From positions 15,296,261-15,360,260 of the forward strand of contig OY759265.1 of assembly GCA_963662155.1 (NCBI GenBank): DNA of 64,000 nt, in the 5' to 3' direction. Below are positions 46,130 to 57,989 of the stretch, in pieces. Position 1 is the stretch's first letter; each line of letters begins with the position of its first letter. A program made the position numbers and the translations under genes. The notes below the pieces were generated by a model. That model was given only the letters and a program-made list of their open reading frames with translations. It was not told the DNA's origin and did not search any database. Origin of the DNA: Lamellibrachia columna. Taxonomy: Eukaryota; Annelida; Polychaeta; Sabellida; Siboglinidae.

Positions 46130-48393
46130 CTTACATGGTGGTGGATTGGCTCCTTTAGCCAGAGTGAGGTGTCGAGCTACCTCTAACTCCCTAGCTCGTT
46201 CCAACTGTTCTCGTCCTTATTCTCTTCTCGACATCCAATAGGCAAGGAAACTAGCATTTAATCGGATAGGTAGGGTAGAGGCGCCTGATCCCGGGAAAGA
46301 TCAAGATATCACAGATAATTTTTTTTTATCATCTATGGTACATATACACAGATCCGCAGTTGACGGTGAAGACGTATCCCCATATGAGCTTTAGTATGGG
46401 TGCCAACTGGATGTTCGGCTTTGCTTAAAACTCGTCAACCTGCAAATGTGGCCAGCATAGCGAGCATAGGCCACAAACCTTCAAGCAATTATGGTAGCAC
46501 TAAGAAAGCAACGGCCCTCAGTCCCCAGCAGTTCTCAAGTCAACAGCCACGGGAACGGTTGCCCTGATGAGAGAGCAGAGGGTGCTAATAATCCCTGGGT
46601 TCGGATAGGCTCCCCAAAGAACGTTTAATAATAGGAAAGTACAATGCCAAATCACTACTTGGAAATGAAAGACTTCTTGAACTTGAAAAGGAATTGGAAA
46701 ATATCAACATCAACTGGGACATACTTGGGATCAGTGAAAGGAGGAGAGGGGAAAAAGTGGATCAGCTTAAAAGTGGGAACTTACTCTATAGCAGAGGAAA
46801 TTACAATAGCAGCCACGGGGTTTTCTTGTACATCGAGATCTAGCAGCTAACGTCATCAGTTTTAAATGCACTTCTTCAAGAGTTGCGCAAATGATTATCA
46901 AGCTTTCTAAAAGACAGATGTTGTGTATTATTCCAGTCTGTGCACCAACATCTGCCACCCCGAGGAAGAAGTATATGTTATGTATGAAGAAATAAATGAT
47001 ATCCTGAACCAAAATAAAACAGAGCATACCATCATCATGGGCGATTTCAATGCCAAAGTTGGATCAAAAGCTCACAATCAAGAACGAACCATGGGAAACG
47101 TCGGAACAGGTCAACGAAATGAAAGGGGTGATATGCTAGTAGAATTCACTGAAAGTGGAAACTTCAAAATCATGAATACCTTCTTTAAAAAAAACACATG
47201 AGAAAACACTCAAAATGTTGAAAAAGAGAAGAGAGTTGAAACAGGAAAGAGGAAATCATAGGATAGAATACGCAGAAACATGTAAAACAATCAGGAAACG
47301 GAAGAAATATGAACTCCGCCAAAATAACATGAAAAAGATTGAACAGACCATCTAAGAACACAGAAACCTCAAACGAGCTAATCGACAACTCATATTTGGA
47401 AAATCACAGATAATTACCCTGAATCCAGTGATGAGAGTATCGTAAATGATATAGATGAAATCATCAGCAGGGTAGAATAATTCTATCAAGATCTGTACTC
47501 CAGTAAAAAAGAAACTACCAAAACCCGGTACCATAGATGAGGATCAAGTACCAGACATAACAAGAAACGAGGTCAAAAAGGCACTGAAACGAAGAAAGGC
47601 AAAGCACCAGGTGAAGATGAAGTCCTAATAGAGTCCCTGAAAGAAGTGGGACATATGAAAACAGCTTGCTGAACACTTCACCCAGTGCATCAGATCAAAC
47701 AAGATTCCAGGAAGTTGGAAAAAAAACCATCATCATACTACTACACTAGAAAGGTGATATTAAGGATCTGAAAAATGACAGACCCATCAGCCTTCTCTCA
47801 AATCTGTATACTTTATTCACCACAGTTCTAACAAATCGCATCACCAACATCCTAGATTTCATCCAACCAAGAAAACAGGCAAGATTCAACAACAGTTTTT
47901 CCACAACTGACCACCTAATAATAAACCAGAGGTAATAAACCAGATCATCCAAAAACATGAAGAATATAGGCAACCATTATGTCTGGGTTTCATCGATTAT
48001 GAGAAAGCCTTTGACAGCGTTGAAATCCCAGCAGCTCTTGAAGCTCTAATCAACCAGGGTGTACATTTATCCTACAAAATATATAACTAGGGAATATCAA
48101 CCACCAGACTAAATAAAGAGACGAGGAGTAAGACAGGGGGACACTGCCCTAGAAGGAATTTTCAGGAGATTAGACTGGAATAGAAACCAACATAAACAGT
48201 GACCATCTGAGCTGATGATATTGTTCTTATCACAAACAATGCAGAAGAAGAACTACAGGAAATGGTAAATCAGCACAACAAACAAAGTAACAATATTGGG
48301 GGTAGAATCAACATGAAAAAGACAAGTCATGGTCAACAGTTACGTTAAAGTCAAACTAATTAAGTTAACGATGATTTTATGCAAACAACCGAC

Positions 48394-48474
<81 letters not shown>

Positions 48475-49015
48475 AACTTGTATAAAACAGATTACAGCCA
48501 TTTAGAAGAAGTTAAAAGGAGAACCCAAACTGAGTGCCTTCGGAAAATTGAATGACATTATGAAGAGTAACATGTCAAATGTAAAGTCTTTGACCAATGT
48601 ATACTACTATCTATGACATATGGTGCAGAGATTGGGCAGTCAAAAAAATTAACAAAAACAACAACACAAAAGAGCATGGAAAGATGTATGCTAGGAATTA
48701 CCAAGAGAGAAAAACTAGCAAATGGATCAGAGAGCAAACTAAAATCCAAGATATCATAAAACAAGTTAAAATCAAGAAATGGAGATGGGCGGGACACCTT
48801 GCCAGAACTAAGGACAACAGGTGGACAAAGATGACAACATAATGGAGACCAATGACAGGTTCTCGAAGTCAGGGACGACAAAAAAGTAGATGGAGAGATG
48901 AAATTGTAAAGTTTGCTGGCATGACATGGATGAGAACGGCGCAGGACAGAAGTAAATGATACTAGCTTGGTGAGGCCTTCGCCCTGCAGTGGCTGACAAT
49001 GGCTGAGATGATGAT
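46130..49015 (+). pseudogene. RTE-like LINE, nearly full length but heavily decayed
   Basis: In order: a 5' region (46,130-46,620); an APE endonuclease with NAKSLLGNERLLELEKELEN, INWDILGIS, HTIIMGDFNAKVGSKAHNQE and NERGDMLVEFTESGNFKIMN; RT pieces with KGKAPGEDEVLIESLKEVG, ISLLSN, LGFIDYEKAFDSVEIPAALE and ALINQGVHLSY; and a C-terminal part with KKWRWAGHLARTKDNRW and SRGRQKSRWRDEIVKFAG. It ends in GATGATGATGATG. Many stops and shifts, a lost YADD box and a TA microsatellite at 48.4 kb show it is dead. The 47,041-47,060 GDFNA motif is the best-preserved catalytic box. Confidence 0.85.
48395..48472. repeat. (TA)n microsatellite inside the RTE-like LINE
   Basis: About 39 TA units interrupting the region between the RT palm and the C-terminal part. 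Confidence 0.97.
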
Positions 49016-49039
49016 GATGCACGATGGGGTTATACATGA

Positions 49040-49285
49040 TCAACCGATTTTATCAGAAATGGGCATAAAACACAACATATTGGCCATCAGAATAACTAAA
49101 TGACAATCCAGAAAAGGGGAAAAGACAAAGAGGCAGACAGAAATGTGAATGACGTGCTCTTATATGAGAAAGAATAAATGATGCGTGATGACACTACCAG
49201 CCAAAGACAGGGGAAGACGGAAGTGTCTTGCGGAGGACTACATTCTGCAGTGGATCGACACACCCTAGGTACGATGTGTAGGTGA
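49040..49285 (+). pseudogene. Second LINE 3'-terminal fragment
   Basis: The sequence resembles the terminal part of the LINE at 45,690-46,060 (GGCCATCAGAATAACTAAATG against GGCCATCAGAACAACTGAATG; both have GATGACACTACC- or GATGACATTACC-type motifs). It ends CTTGCGGAGGACTACATTCTGC, a typical final segment. It stops 14 bp before the GPCR stop codon, so it lies in that gene's 3' untranslated side, antisense. Confidence 0.6.
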
Positions 49286-49298
49286 ATAGAGAGGAGTA

Positions 49299-49481
49299 TT
49301 AGACATGACTGGTCAAGCTCACCGTCTGTGGTGTGCGAGCGCTCATCGTTGGCGTACGGTAGCCGGGCTTGTCGGCGCAACCACACGCCGTGCGTCGGAA
49401 GCCCTGTCGGAAACTCTTGGACATGAATGCGTAGACGATAGGGTTGACGCAGCTGTTGAAGTACGCCATCAGCGAGAACGC
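49299..49481 (-). CDS. Rhodopsin-class neuropeptide-receptor-like GPCR, last exon (TM7 and tail)
   Basis: The 183-nt minus-strand exon encodes [20 protein letters not shown], then [10 protein letters not shown], then a 30-residue tail ending TVSLTSHV and TAA. It contains the TM7 signature NPIVY, helix 8 (FRQGF) and cysteines in TACGC suitable for palmitoylation. The acceptor is CATTGACAG before GCGTTC. Joined to the TM6 exon it gives KYMRQAFSLM in phase, the expected TM7 entry of peptide receptors. The exact ligand class cannot be assigned by eye. An internal donor (GTGAGC after CAGACG) allows an alternative tail. Confidence 0.9.
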   Translation of the reverse strand, partial: AFSLMAYFNSCVNPIVYAFMSKSFRQGFRRTACGCADKPGYRTPTMSARTPQTVSLTSHV

Positions 49482-51734
49482 CTGTCAATGTGGACGACAA
49501 GTACTTACAAGTACAACCGATTACATTTTGTATGTGGGAGTGCGTGCGTGTATGCGTATATGCATTTGTTTATGCTTGGATATAGATAAACAGACACATG
49601 AACATTTTATAAATCATATCTCCAAACGCATTTCAAAGACTGTTTTCGCCGGTCAGATGAATGCGTGTGTAAATCAATATAGTTTTGATGTTTTAACATT
49701 TCATATCCCAGAACAGTCTCTTTTAGTTGTAACTATCTTATTGTGTTATTCCCTCTTAGCTTTCGTATTTTATTAGTAATTTTTATTAGTCATTGCCATG
49801 TATTAGACATATACATTTTTGTTAATCAAATTTGCTTATTATGTAAGGGAACACGGCGCAAGATGACGAATGGGCAAGTTGAACATCGCATAGTAACAGG
49901 AAGGAGGTGGCAGTGTCATACAAAGGCTCACTGACGTACACGCACATGCGCACTAATCAACCTGGTGATATTTGCAATTTTACGCAAACTGCAAGCGGCA
50001 AAAATTAGAGTTGGTTTCTGTTAAAATTGTTATAATTGGTTGATTAAAACAAATACAATCTGGTGGAATACGACGTGCATCTGCGAAACTCCAGGCATAT
50101 CCACCATTTACGTACACATGTATGCCTGTTTGTAGCAAACTTCACTTGCGCATTGTTAAGTGCAATATCATAGTCTGACAAGTGATATCCATGGGATGGT
50201 TAAATGGGGCAATAAAGTTGACGAGCAATGAGCTACGGGTAGGAATAACAATATATTTATTCGTACTACAATTTGTACAATTCAGTTAAAAAACAATGTT
50301 TACTGGGTGCATAAAACAGAGAGCAGTGAGAGCAACTCGTCTTTGATTAAAACAGAAGTGCTACACGCATTCTCTATCTTATACAACACATCCTTTGCAA
50401 ACTAAACTGTGTGTAATAGTTTCTCATCCAGCCCTTCTTGAGAGTGGTTTTGATTAGATTCATAAAAAATAATCAGTGTTCATATTACAGAGGGTCGTGG
50501 CATCAAGTTTGAACTGTTACAATATGTAACTGAAACTTTTATACATATTCAAACTGGTTTTATTGCATTTTATACGTGCCATTCGATTCATAAACTGAAT
50601 TTGAATCGGAAGACATTCCGCTAATAGTGGCACCATATTACAATGGGTGCAACGAGGTGAATAAAAACGTTTCCTGATACCCTAGCGCCATGTAGTATAG
50701 AACTCATCTACATATTTATTTTGTAAGTTCCAGAGATATGCACCTTAGAAAGAGGTAGAGTACGACATAAATAATTGATGTGTTGTACTACAAAACCCAA
50801 AGTTAGCAGATAATAAATGTAAACGTCATATGAAATCAGGACATATTTTTTTTAGCCATAGCCTTGTTCATGACACATATCTTTAGCCATGGCTTTGTTC
50901 ACGACATATATATTTAGCCATAGCCTTGTTCACGAGACATATCTTTATCTGGTGCCAATAGTGTGGCCTAAATACAACCCTTTTTACTACATTTCACATG
51001 TGTACCATCAAAGTAAAATCAGGACAACTGCCATATTTAATAAGTTTACATTTTGGCAGGTTAAATGTTTAATTTTAGACAAATATCACACATTTTGTTC
51101 AATGTATATAATATAGTGATGGAGCTACTAAAGCTCAGCATAGCCGATAGCACCATGATGCTTATGACCTATCATACAACCGAACCCATAGTTCACAGTC
51201 TCCATTAGCGCAAAAGTACATCAAAAGTGCCATCAAATGTGCCATCAATCGCCGAACATCCCAACGGATGATGACAGGCAAAATATGGAGTGTCCGCACG
51301 AAAGTACCGCTCTTTGCGAAGGAAATATCTGTTAATGTACACTAATTTTGAATTTCTTGATAATTGATTCATGCTTGCGAATTTCTTTGCCTACATATGA
51401 CAGTTAGCATGCCCCGGATGTGGGGGTGGCGGATGTTGGTAATTAATTGAAACGCTCTTTTTTAATGGTATATTAATTGTTATTATACTGAAAGAAGGTA
51501 CATATGTTCATGTTTAAGTTGTACTGTTTTCTCAGTCCTGATGTTAATAAAAGCCAAACAAACATCGTGCTCATCTTGCCCGTGTTCCCCAAAGGACTAT
51601 TGTTTTATTCTTCTCGGAACAAACATTTATAAATAAAAGCTATTATTAAGCATGACGATTCTGCCTTAAGAATTTTAAGTTTATTATTTATGGCTGAGTT
51701 GGAGTTCGTTCAATGGGACCGTGTGTCGCCATAC
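49482..51734. other. GPCR intron between TM6 and TM7 exons
   Basis: A 2.25-kb intron with no gene. The only visible repeat is a 31-bp block (TTTAGCCATAGCCTTGTTCA) three times at about 50,852-50,945. The frames at 49,743-49,934 and 50,889-51,116 are unrecognised. Confidence 0.6.
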
Positions 51735-51866
51735 CTGCCGCATGTACTTGAGGTGATCGTAGTGGTAGCGTTCGACAACCGAGAAGGCTACGAGGACGTT
51801 GTCGATGAGACTCGGGCCCCAGCAGATGACGAACAGCACGACGATTGTCGCCAGCATCTTGATCAC
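51735..51866 (-). CDS. Rhodopsin-class neuropeptide-receptor-like GPCR, TM6 exon
   Basis: The 132-nt, 44-codon exon encodes VIKMLATIVVLFVICWGPSL, IDNVLVAFSV and YDHLKYMRQ. CWGP is the conserved CWxP toggle motif of TM6. The acceptor is TTCGCTGCTGCAG and the donor is GTATGG after CGGCAG. Both ends are phase 0, fitting the flanking exons exactly. The short extracellular loop 3 (VVERYHYDHL) precedes TM7. An intron between TM6 and TM7 is common in invertebrate peptide receptors. Confidence 0.92.
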
Positions 51867-51876
51867 CTGCAGCAGC

Positions 51877-51934
51877 GAATACACGGACCGATCGAATACA
51901 CGGACCGATCGAATACACGGACCGATCGAATACG
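51877..51934. repeat. 17-bp tandem repeat beside the TM6 exon
   Basis: Three units of GAATACACGGACCGATC lie only about 10 bp upstream of the TM6 exon acceptor. They share ACACGGACCG with the larger array at 52,147. Confidence 0.9.
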
Positions 51935-52146
51935 ATACAAAAAACTACTGAAGTGGCTGTCAACAAAACCAATTCCGAACAAAAAAATCTTTGTCCGCCG
52001 TGGGGCTCCACTGGTAGTATGTTACATTTATGAAATGACGTAGTTTCAATCGACAGTATAACTTGTGTGTTGATGTAGCACAGTTACGACAACGATGTGC
52101 TGACCGATGCGCAGTTACCTTAGTTTCAAGGTAGACCCTACATCAA

Positions 52147-52660
52147 AACACGGACCGTTCCAATGTGACTCTTGTTACACGGACCGTTCAAGTATGACTC
52201 TTACTTCACGGACTGTTCAAGTAAGATTCTTATTACATGGACTGTTCAAGTATGATTCTTACTACACGGACTGTTCAAGTATGATTCTTACTACACGGAC
52301 TGTTCAAGTATGACTCTTACTACACGGACTGTTCAAGTATGACTCTTACTACACGGACTGTTCAAGTATGACTCTTACTACACGGACTGTTCAAGTATGA
52401 CTCTTACTACACGGACTGTTCAAGTATGACTCTTACTACACGGACTGTTCAAGTATGACTCTTACTACACGGATCGTTCCAGTATTCACGGATCGCGCGA
52501 ATAACATTCTTCATACACAGACCGTTCGGATATGACTCTTCATACACGGACCATTGCAACAATGCTGTTCATACACGGACCGTTCAAATATGACTTGTCA
52601 TACACGGACCGTTCGAACATGACTCTTCATACACGGACCGCTTAAACATCACTCTTCATA
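52147..52660. repeat. 29-bp minisatellite, about 17 variable copies
   Basis: The central copies are uniform (CACGGACTGTTCAAGTATGA then CTCTTACTA). Both edges are diverged (CACGGACCGTTCGAACATGA and so on), the usual pattern of an array homogenised from its centre. Confidence 0.93.
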
Positions 52661-54017
52661 CGCGAATCGAATAAATATAATTTCTTCTCTAAGACTTGTC
52701 GTTCACATTTTTCCGATGCACTATTAATGGCGATATTTTTTCAGATGGATTATGCGATGCGAGGTTATTTTCTGCGGCGGATTTTTGCCTGACACTTAAA
52801 TCCCACACAATAAATGAATGTGAGAAATGTCAAATGCAAGGAAACTCCAAATGTTTTAACTTATAATCTCGGTTGTTTGCCGTGGCTTCCGTCGAGGCCA
52901 ATAATATCAGTTAGTCAAGCCATTTATACCAAGCAACATTTTATTTGAGAGCCGCTAGTATTAACCCAGGGCCAGTCCGCTCCACGTTAACATGTAGCGA
53001 ACATGTATAGACCTCAACGCGATGTTAATGTGTAAATAAAACGACCGCGTATTTATCACTTCGCGTCACATAAGTCGTTTCCATGGAAGCTATGACGAAG
53101 TAACAGAAACCTTGCCCTTGTTCTGCCTGACTGATAGGTTGTGTTTCAATGTCGTGACCGTTTCCTTGGAAACAAAACATAAATAGAATTCAATAAAACG
53201 TCACAGTTATGTAAAACGTCAATATCGCTTTGTCGAACATGTTCCCAAATGTAAACGAAACAATGTTATCGATTGCGATTACCATAATTACCAAGTAGCG
53301 TGCATGTTAGCTTCATTGATCCTCATTTACCAAGATTGTTCTCTCCGCTGTGTGCATAACCTAATTCCACTAATGGAGTCCTCGACACACGTAGTCTCGT
53401 TTATTCGACTCTCGCTCGCCTTCGTGAATTCGCCGAGAAGAGAGTCCAGAGGCGTGATTTTGTTGTTACCCATTGCCACCACTCCATTTTGTGTAGGCGG
53501 CATTCCAGTGAAACGCAAGCAGCCAATCACCGTCATTATCGAAATGTACGCTAAACATTATTTTGCCTGATTTAACTTTTTAGTCTGACAGTTGTGTCAA
53601 TATAATAAAGTTTAAAGTTACCTCGAATTGCATCGCATTAACTGATAAAAGAGCACTCGTATTTTATGAATTAGCCAAATGCCCGGATGACATCGTAATT
53701 ATCTAATTATATATGCACCCAGAATATGGGTTGGACACATTCGCCATGTCAGGCGTAAACAGTACAAATACAAACACATACGCTGATTTGTGCACATCGA
53801 AACAGCGGGGCCAATCGATACATTGACACGACATTGACATTGACAGTTGATTAAGGTTTATGGGGTTTCTAAGGATCACCTCAAATGTAATTTAATCAAA
53901 TATGAATGAAATGCGAAATTACTTGTATCGCTACAACTGAATAAGTCTTATTTCTTAGTATTCTAGAACAAAATGATGGAATCAAGCGTATTGTACTGGA
54001 AGATGAATAAAATGAAA
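52661..54017. other. GPCR intron sequence, no gene seen
   Basis: CpG is somewhat raised near 53,380-53,460. A minus frame at 53,327-53,536 (MTVIGCLRFTGMPPTQ start) and a plus frame at 53,304-53,570 are unrecognised and lack convincing splice or start evidence. Confidence 0.45.
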
Positions 54018-54214
54018 TTATGAAGAATTCTGCTTCTTGCGTAGTCGACACAAAGCCCTAGCATCGGCCTCCTTTCGTAGACTCATCAATGGTATATTTT
54101 CCAACAGAGGTATCTCAACAAGACTGAAAGTCAGATTGTATGGAGCCCTTATACTGCCAATAGCAATCTTTGGTGCGGAGGCTTGGACGGTACGATCACA
54201 GGAGACACAAACTC

Positions 54215-55129
54215 TTGAGGTTTATGAGCTGCGCTGCCTGCGGGTTATCAGGGGTGTTACCAGGGTGGACAACTCTTGAGGTTTATGAGCTGCGCTGCCT
54301 GCGGGTTATCAGGGGAGTTACCAGGGTGGACAACTCTTGAGGTTTATGAGCTGCGCTGCCTGCGGGTTATCAGGGGTGTTACCAGGGTGGACAACTCTTG
54401 AGGTTTATGAGCTGCGCTGCCTGCGGGTTATCAGGGGTGTTACCAGGGTGGACAACTCTTGAGGTTTATGAGCTGCGCTGCCTGCGGGTTATTAGGGGTG
54501 TTACCAGGGTGGACAACTCTTGAGGTTTATGAGCTGCGCTGCCTGCGGGTTATCAGGGGTGTTACCAGGGTGGACAACTCTTGAGGTTTATGAGCTGCGC
54601 TGCCTGCGGGTTATCAGGGGTGTTACCAGGGTGGACAACTCTTGAGGTTTATGAGCTGCGCTGCCTGCGGGTTATCAGGGGTGTTACCAGGGTGGACAAC
54701 TCTTGAGGTTTATGAGCTGCGCTGCCTGCGAGTTATCAGGGGTGTTACCAGGGTGGACAACTCTTGAGGTTTATGAGCTGCGCTGCCTGCGGGTTATCAG
54801 GGGTGTTACCAGGGTGGACAACTCTTGAGGTTTATGAGCTGCGCTGCCTGCGGGTTATCAGGGGTGTTACCAGGGTGGACAACTCTTGAGGTTTATGAGC
54901 TGCGCTGCCTGCGGGTTATCAGGGGTGTTACCAGGGTGGACAACTCTTGAGGTTTATGAGCTGCGCTGCCTGCGGGTTATCAGGGGTGTTACCAGGGTGG
55001 ACAACTCTTGAGGTTTATGAGCTGCGCTGCCTGCGGGTTATCAGGGGTGTTACCAGGGTGGACAACTCTTGAGGTTTATGAGCTGCGCTGCCTGCGGGTT
55101 ATCAGGGGTGTTACCAGGGTGGACAGACT
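54215..55129. repeat. 61-bp minisatellite, 15 copies, derived from LINE coding sequence
   Basis: Units start every 61 bp from 54,215 to 55,069 (14 steps exactly). Each begins TTGAGGTTTATGAGCTGCGC and ends GTGGACAACTC. Near-identical copies differ by single bases (TTATTAGG, GCGAGTTATC). Each unit encodes LEVYELRCLRVIRGVTRVD in one frame, the LINE motif at that site. Confidence 0.97.
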
Positions 55130-55308
55130 ACAACATATCAAGACCAGAGAGGGCACCCCTGAATCTATCACATATGTCATCATACACAGAAGACTCGTGC
55201 GGCTTGGGCAGTTTTTTCGTATGTAAAAAGATAGCATCGTGATGCAAGCATACATATATGACCTCAAAGGGCAGCGGAAGAGAGGAAGACCACTGAGGAT
55301 GTGGAGTG

Positions 55309-55515
55309 ATCAGGTCAGGAATGATACTGGGCTCCCGCAGTTGACAGCAGAGCAGCACGCCAAAAACAGAAAAAAATCAGGTCAGGAATGATACTGGGCT
55401 CCAGCAGTTGACAGCAGAGCAGCACACCAAAAACAGAAAAAAATTAGGTCAGGAATGATACTGGGCTCCAGCAGTTGACAGCAGAGCAGCACGCCAAAAA
55501 CAGAAACAAATTAGG
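55309..55515. repeat. 67-bp tandem repeat, three copies, in the same LINE
   Basis: Copies begin GGTCAGGAATGATACTGGGC at 55,313, 55,380 and 55,447, exactly 67 bp apart. They also derive from LINE coding sequence (VRNDTGLPQLTAEQHAKN). Confidence 0.95.
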
Positions 55516-55736
55516 GCTGCAACTTCCTGGAGGACAGCGAGGAGTCTATGCATTTAAGTCAAGTGAGTCGAGCATTATTATTATTATTATTATCATTATT
55601 ATTATTATTGTTATTGTTATTAACTAATACGCAACCCAGTAAGAAGATATATTCGTAATTTCTCGCGGTCTGCAACATTCGGCGGATCAGCATGCATAGT
55701 ATTCCCCTAGTGGGATATATTATAATCTCATTTATA

Positions 55737-56760
55737 CATCCCACGTAGCGCTAGAAGAGTAGCACGCCTCGACCACAGCCATGATATCATAACATTTATA
55801 CATCCCACGTAGCGCTAGAAGAGTAGCCCGCCTCGACCACAGCCATGATATCATAACATTTATACATCCCACGTAGCGCTAGAAGAGTAGCACGCCTCGA
55901 CCACAGCCATGATATCATAACATTTATACATCCCACGTAGCGCTAGAAGAGTAGCACGCCTCGACCACAGCCATGATATCATAACATTTATACATCCCAC
56001 GTAGCGCTAGAAGAGTAGCACGCCTCGACCACAGCCATGATATCATAACATTTATACATCCCACGTAGCGCTAGAAGAGTAGCACGCCTCGACCACAGCC
56101 ATGATATCATAACATTTATACATCCCACGTAGCGCTAGAAGAGTAGCACGCCTCGACCACAGCCATGATATCATAACATTTATACATCCCACGTAGCGCT
56201 AGAAGAGTAGCACGCCTCGACCACAGCCATGATATCATAACATTTATACATCCCACGTAGCGCTAGAAGAGTAGCACGCCTCGACCACAGCCATGATATC
56301 ATAACATTTATACATCCCACGTAGCGCTAGAAGAGTAGCACGCCTCGACCACAGCCATGATATCATAACATTTATACATCCCACGTAGCGCTAGAAGAGT
56401 AGCACGCCTCGACCACAGCCATGATATCATAACATTTATACATCCCACGTAGCGCTAGAAGAGTAGCACGCCTCGACCACAGCCATGATATCATAACATT
56501 TATACATCCCACGTAGCGCTAGAAGAGTAGCACGCCTCGACCACAGCCATGATATCATAACATTTATACATCCCACGTAGCGCTAGAAGAGTAGCACGCC
56601 TCGACCACAGCCATGATATCATAACATTTATACATCCCACGTAGCGCTAGAAGAGTAGCACGCCTCGACCACAGCCATGATATCATAACATTTATACATC
56701 CCACGTAGCGCTAGAAGAGTAGCACGCCACGACCACAGCCATGATATCATAACATTTATT
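55737..56760. repeat. 64-bp minisatellite, 16 near-identical copies
   Basis: Units start every 64 bp from 55,737 to 56,697. Each contains CATCCCACGTAGCGCTAGAA, GAGTAGCACGCCTCGACCAC and the palindrome ATGATATCAT. Only two base changes are noticed (copy 2 GCCCGCC; last copy GCCACGACC). Such uniformity suggests very recent expansion or an assembly-sensitive array. Confidence 0.98.
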
Positions 56761-57530
56761 ATTTGGTAATGGTTCAGAATAGGACGTAAAATGCGGATGT
56801 CTCTGTGCTGGATATAGCCCTGATATATAAATTTTCATAACACTGTTCTGTAACATCCATTTAGTTGTATATTTTCGAGGTATAAATGTGACCTTTGAGA
56901 TACATTTACAAGTCACGCTTCGGCAGTGAGTGTGAGTTGGCTGTGCTATAAAAAACATTCATCACCGAAATGGCAATAATGACAGAGAGGGAGGGATATA
57001 ACGAATACGATCAAATAAGGTGGATTTTCGAAGAACGAACGGCTGAAGTACTACATAATAATGGCACAACGAAGGACCGCCAGCATGCATTTAGGACATA
57101 AAACCTATCGCAAATACGCCCACGATTTAATGTTCAGTTTGTTTGAGATCACGTTTTTGCACTGAGGAGTTTTAATATTGCAGCTCGCGACCAAGATATC
57201 ATGAGCGAGCTTGACCACAGATTTTCCAGGTAATTATTACGGCTAGTGCAAGCATCTCTCCCCGCATTTCGATCTAGGCAGCATCATATTCCACGGAGAC
57301 AATGCTCATTCGTAATGGGTAATCTCAAAACATCCGGTGCCATTTAACCAAACACACCCTACATGAAACGTTTAATTACATTGTCCTGTGGACACCCGTG
57401 AACATGTCCATCCATCCATCCATCCATCCATCCATCCATCCATCCATCCATCCATCCATCCATCCATCCATCCATCCATCCATCCATCCATACATACATA
57501 CATACATACATACATACATACATACATACA

Positions 57531-57562
<32 letters not shown>

Positions 57563-57898
57563 AATTAGATATAATATGTGTATGTTATACATATATGTTT
57601 TTAATCCACGAGGAATGTATAGGCCTAATATTGTGCTAATAAACGATATATACGTAGTGTATTTGTAATTGAGTAATTGAGGTGACCTTTTGCGTAGGCC
57701 TACACAATTGGCCCCGTGTGTAACCGAAAGAAATCCTAACAAAGCATTTCACTTGTCGATGAGGTAACTTGGAAAACTTACATTTTATTGTCGATGTTGA
57801 AATTTACCCTAGATTCTATTCGAGAAAGTTGACGCTTGCGCCCCGACCGGATAATATACGCACTGGAAGTCTGGGACAATCGCTAGGGGGCTCTATAC
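56761..57898. other. GPCR intron sequence
   Basis: No gene seen other than the tetranucleotide repeat at 57,408-57,561. The frame at 56,692-56,958 has no recognised domain. Confidence 0.5.
57408..57561. repeat. (CCAT)n followed by (ACAT)n microsatellite
   Basis: About 20 CCAT units run directly into about 18 ACAT units, a compound tetranucleotide repeat. Frames through it (HPSIHPSI or YVCMYVCM) are artefacts. Confidence 0.98.
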
Positions 57899-57989
57899 CT
57901 GTTTGCGGATCTTGATGTCGTCACCAGGCTGTTTGCGGCAGCGTCTGATCAATACCTGCCGCGTGTTTTGAGTCCCTCTCTGAACACAT
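57899..57989 (-). CDS. Rhodopsin-class neuropeptide-receptor-like GPCR, intracellular loop 3 exon
   Basis: The 91-nt minus-strand exon encodes CVQRGTQNTRQVLIRRCRKQ followed by PGDDIKIRKQ, a basic loop preceding TM6. Spliced to the exon at 51,866 it gives KIRKQVIKML, the continuous loop-to-helix junction. The acceptor is CTGTTGCAG and the donor is GTATAG. The first base belongs to a codon started in a preceding exon. TM1-5 should lie further upstream, yet no TM-like exon with splice sites was found in 57,990-64,000. The gene probably continues past the right edge. Confidence 0.8.

Larger units (their letters stand above)
54018..55622 (+). pseudogene. LINE 3' part expanded internally into a minisatellite
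   Basis: Plus-strand frames read KALASASFRRLINGIFSNRG, LKVRLYGALILPIAIFGAEA, WTVRSQETQTLEVYELRCLR and VIRGVTRVD. This is the RT C-terminal region, which includes the ILP...GAEAWT pattern. After the 61-bp array it resumes as DRLQHIKTREGTPESITYVI and IHRRLVRLGQFFRM. YDLKGQRKRGRPLRMWSDQV and RNDTGLPQLTAEQHAKNR follow. The element ends in (ATT)n at 55,575-55,620. The array thus sits inside otherwise colinear coding sequence. It is antisense in a GPCR intron. Confidence 0.88.

Noticed and set aside
53304..53570. Frames of 69 (minus) and 88 (plus) codons in the GPCR intron, considered as a GPCR N-terminal exon
   Set aside because: It lies downstream of the loop 3 exon in gene order, so it cannot be the N-terminus; no homology seen.
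57359..57742. Plus and minus frames with HPSI and WMDG repeats
   Set aside because: Artefact of the compound CCAT/ACAT microsatellite.
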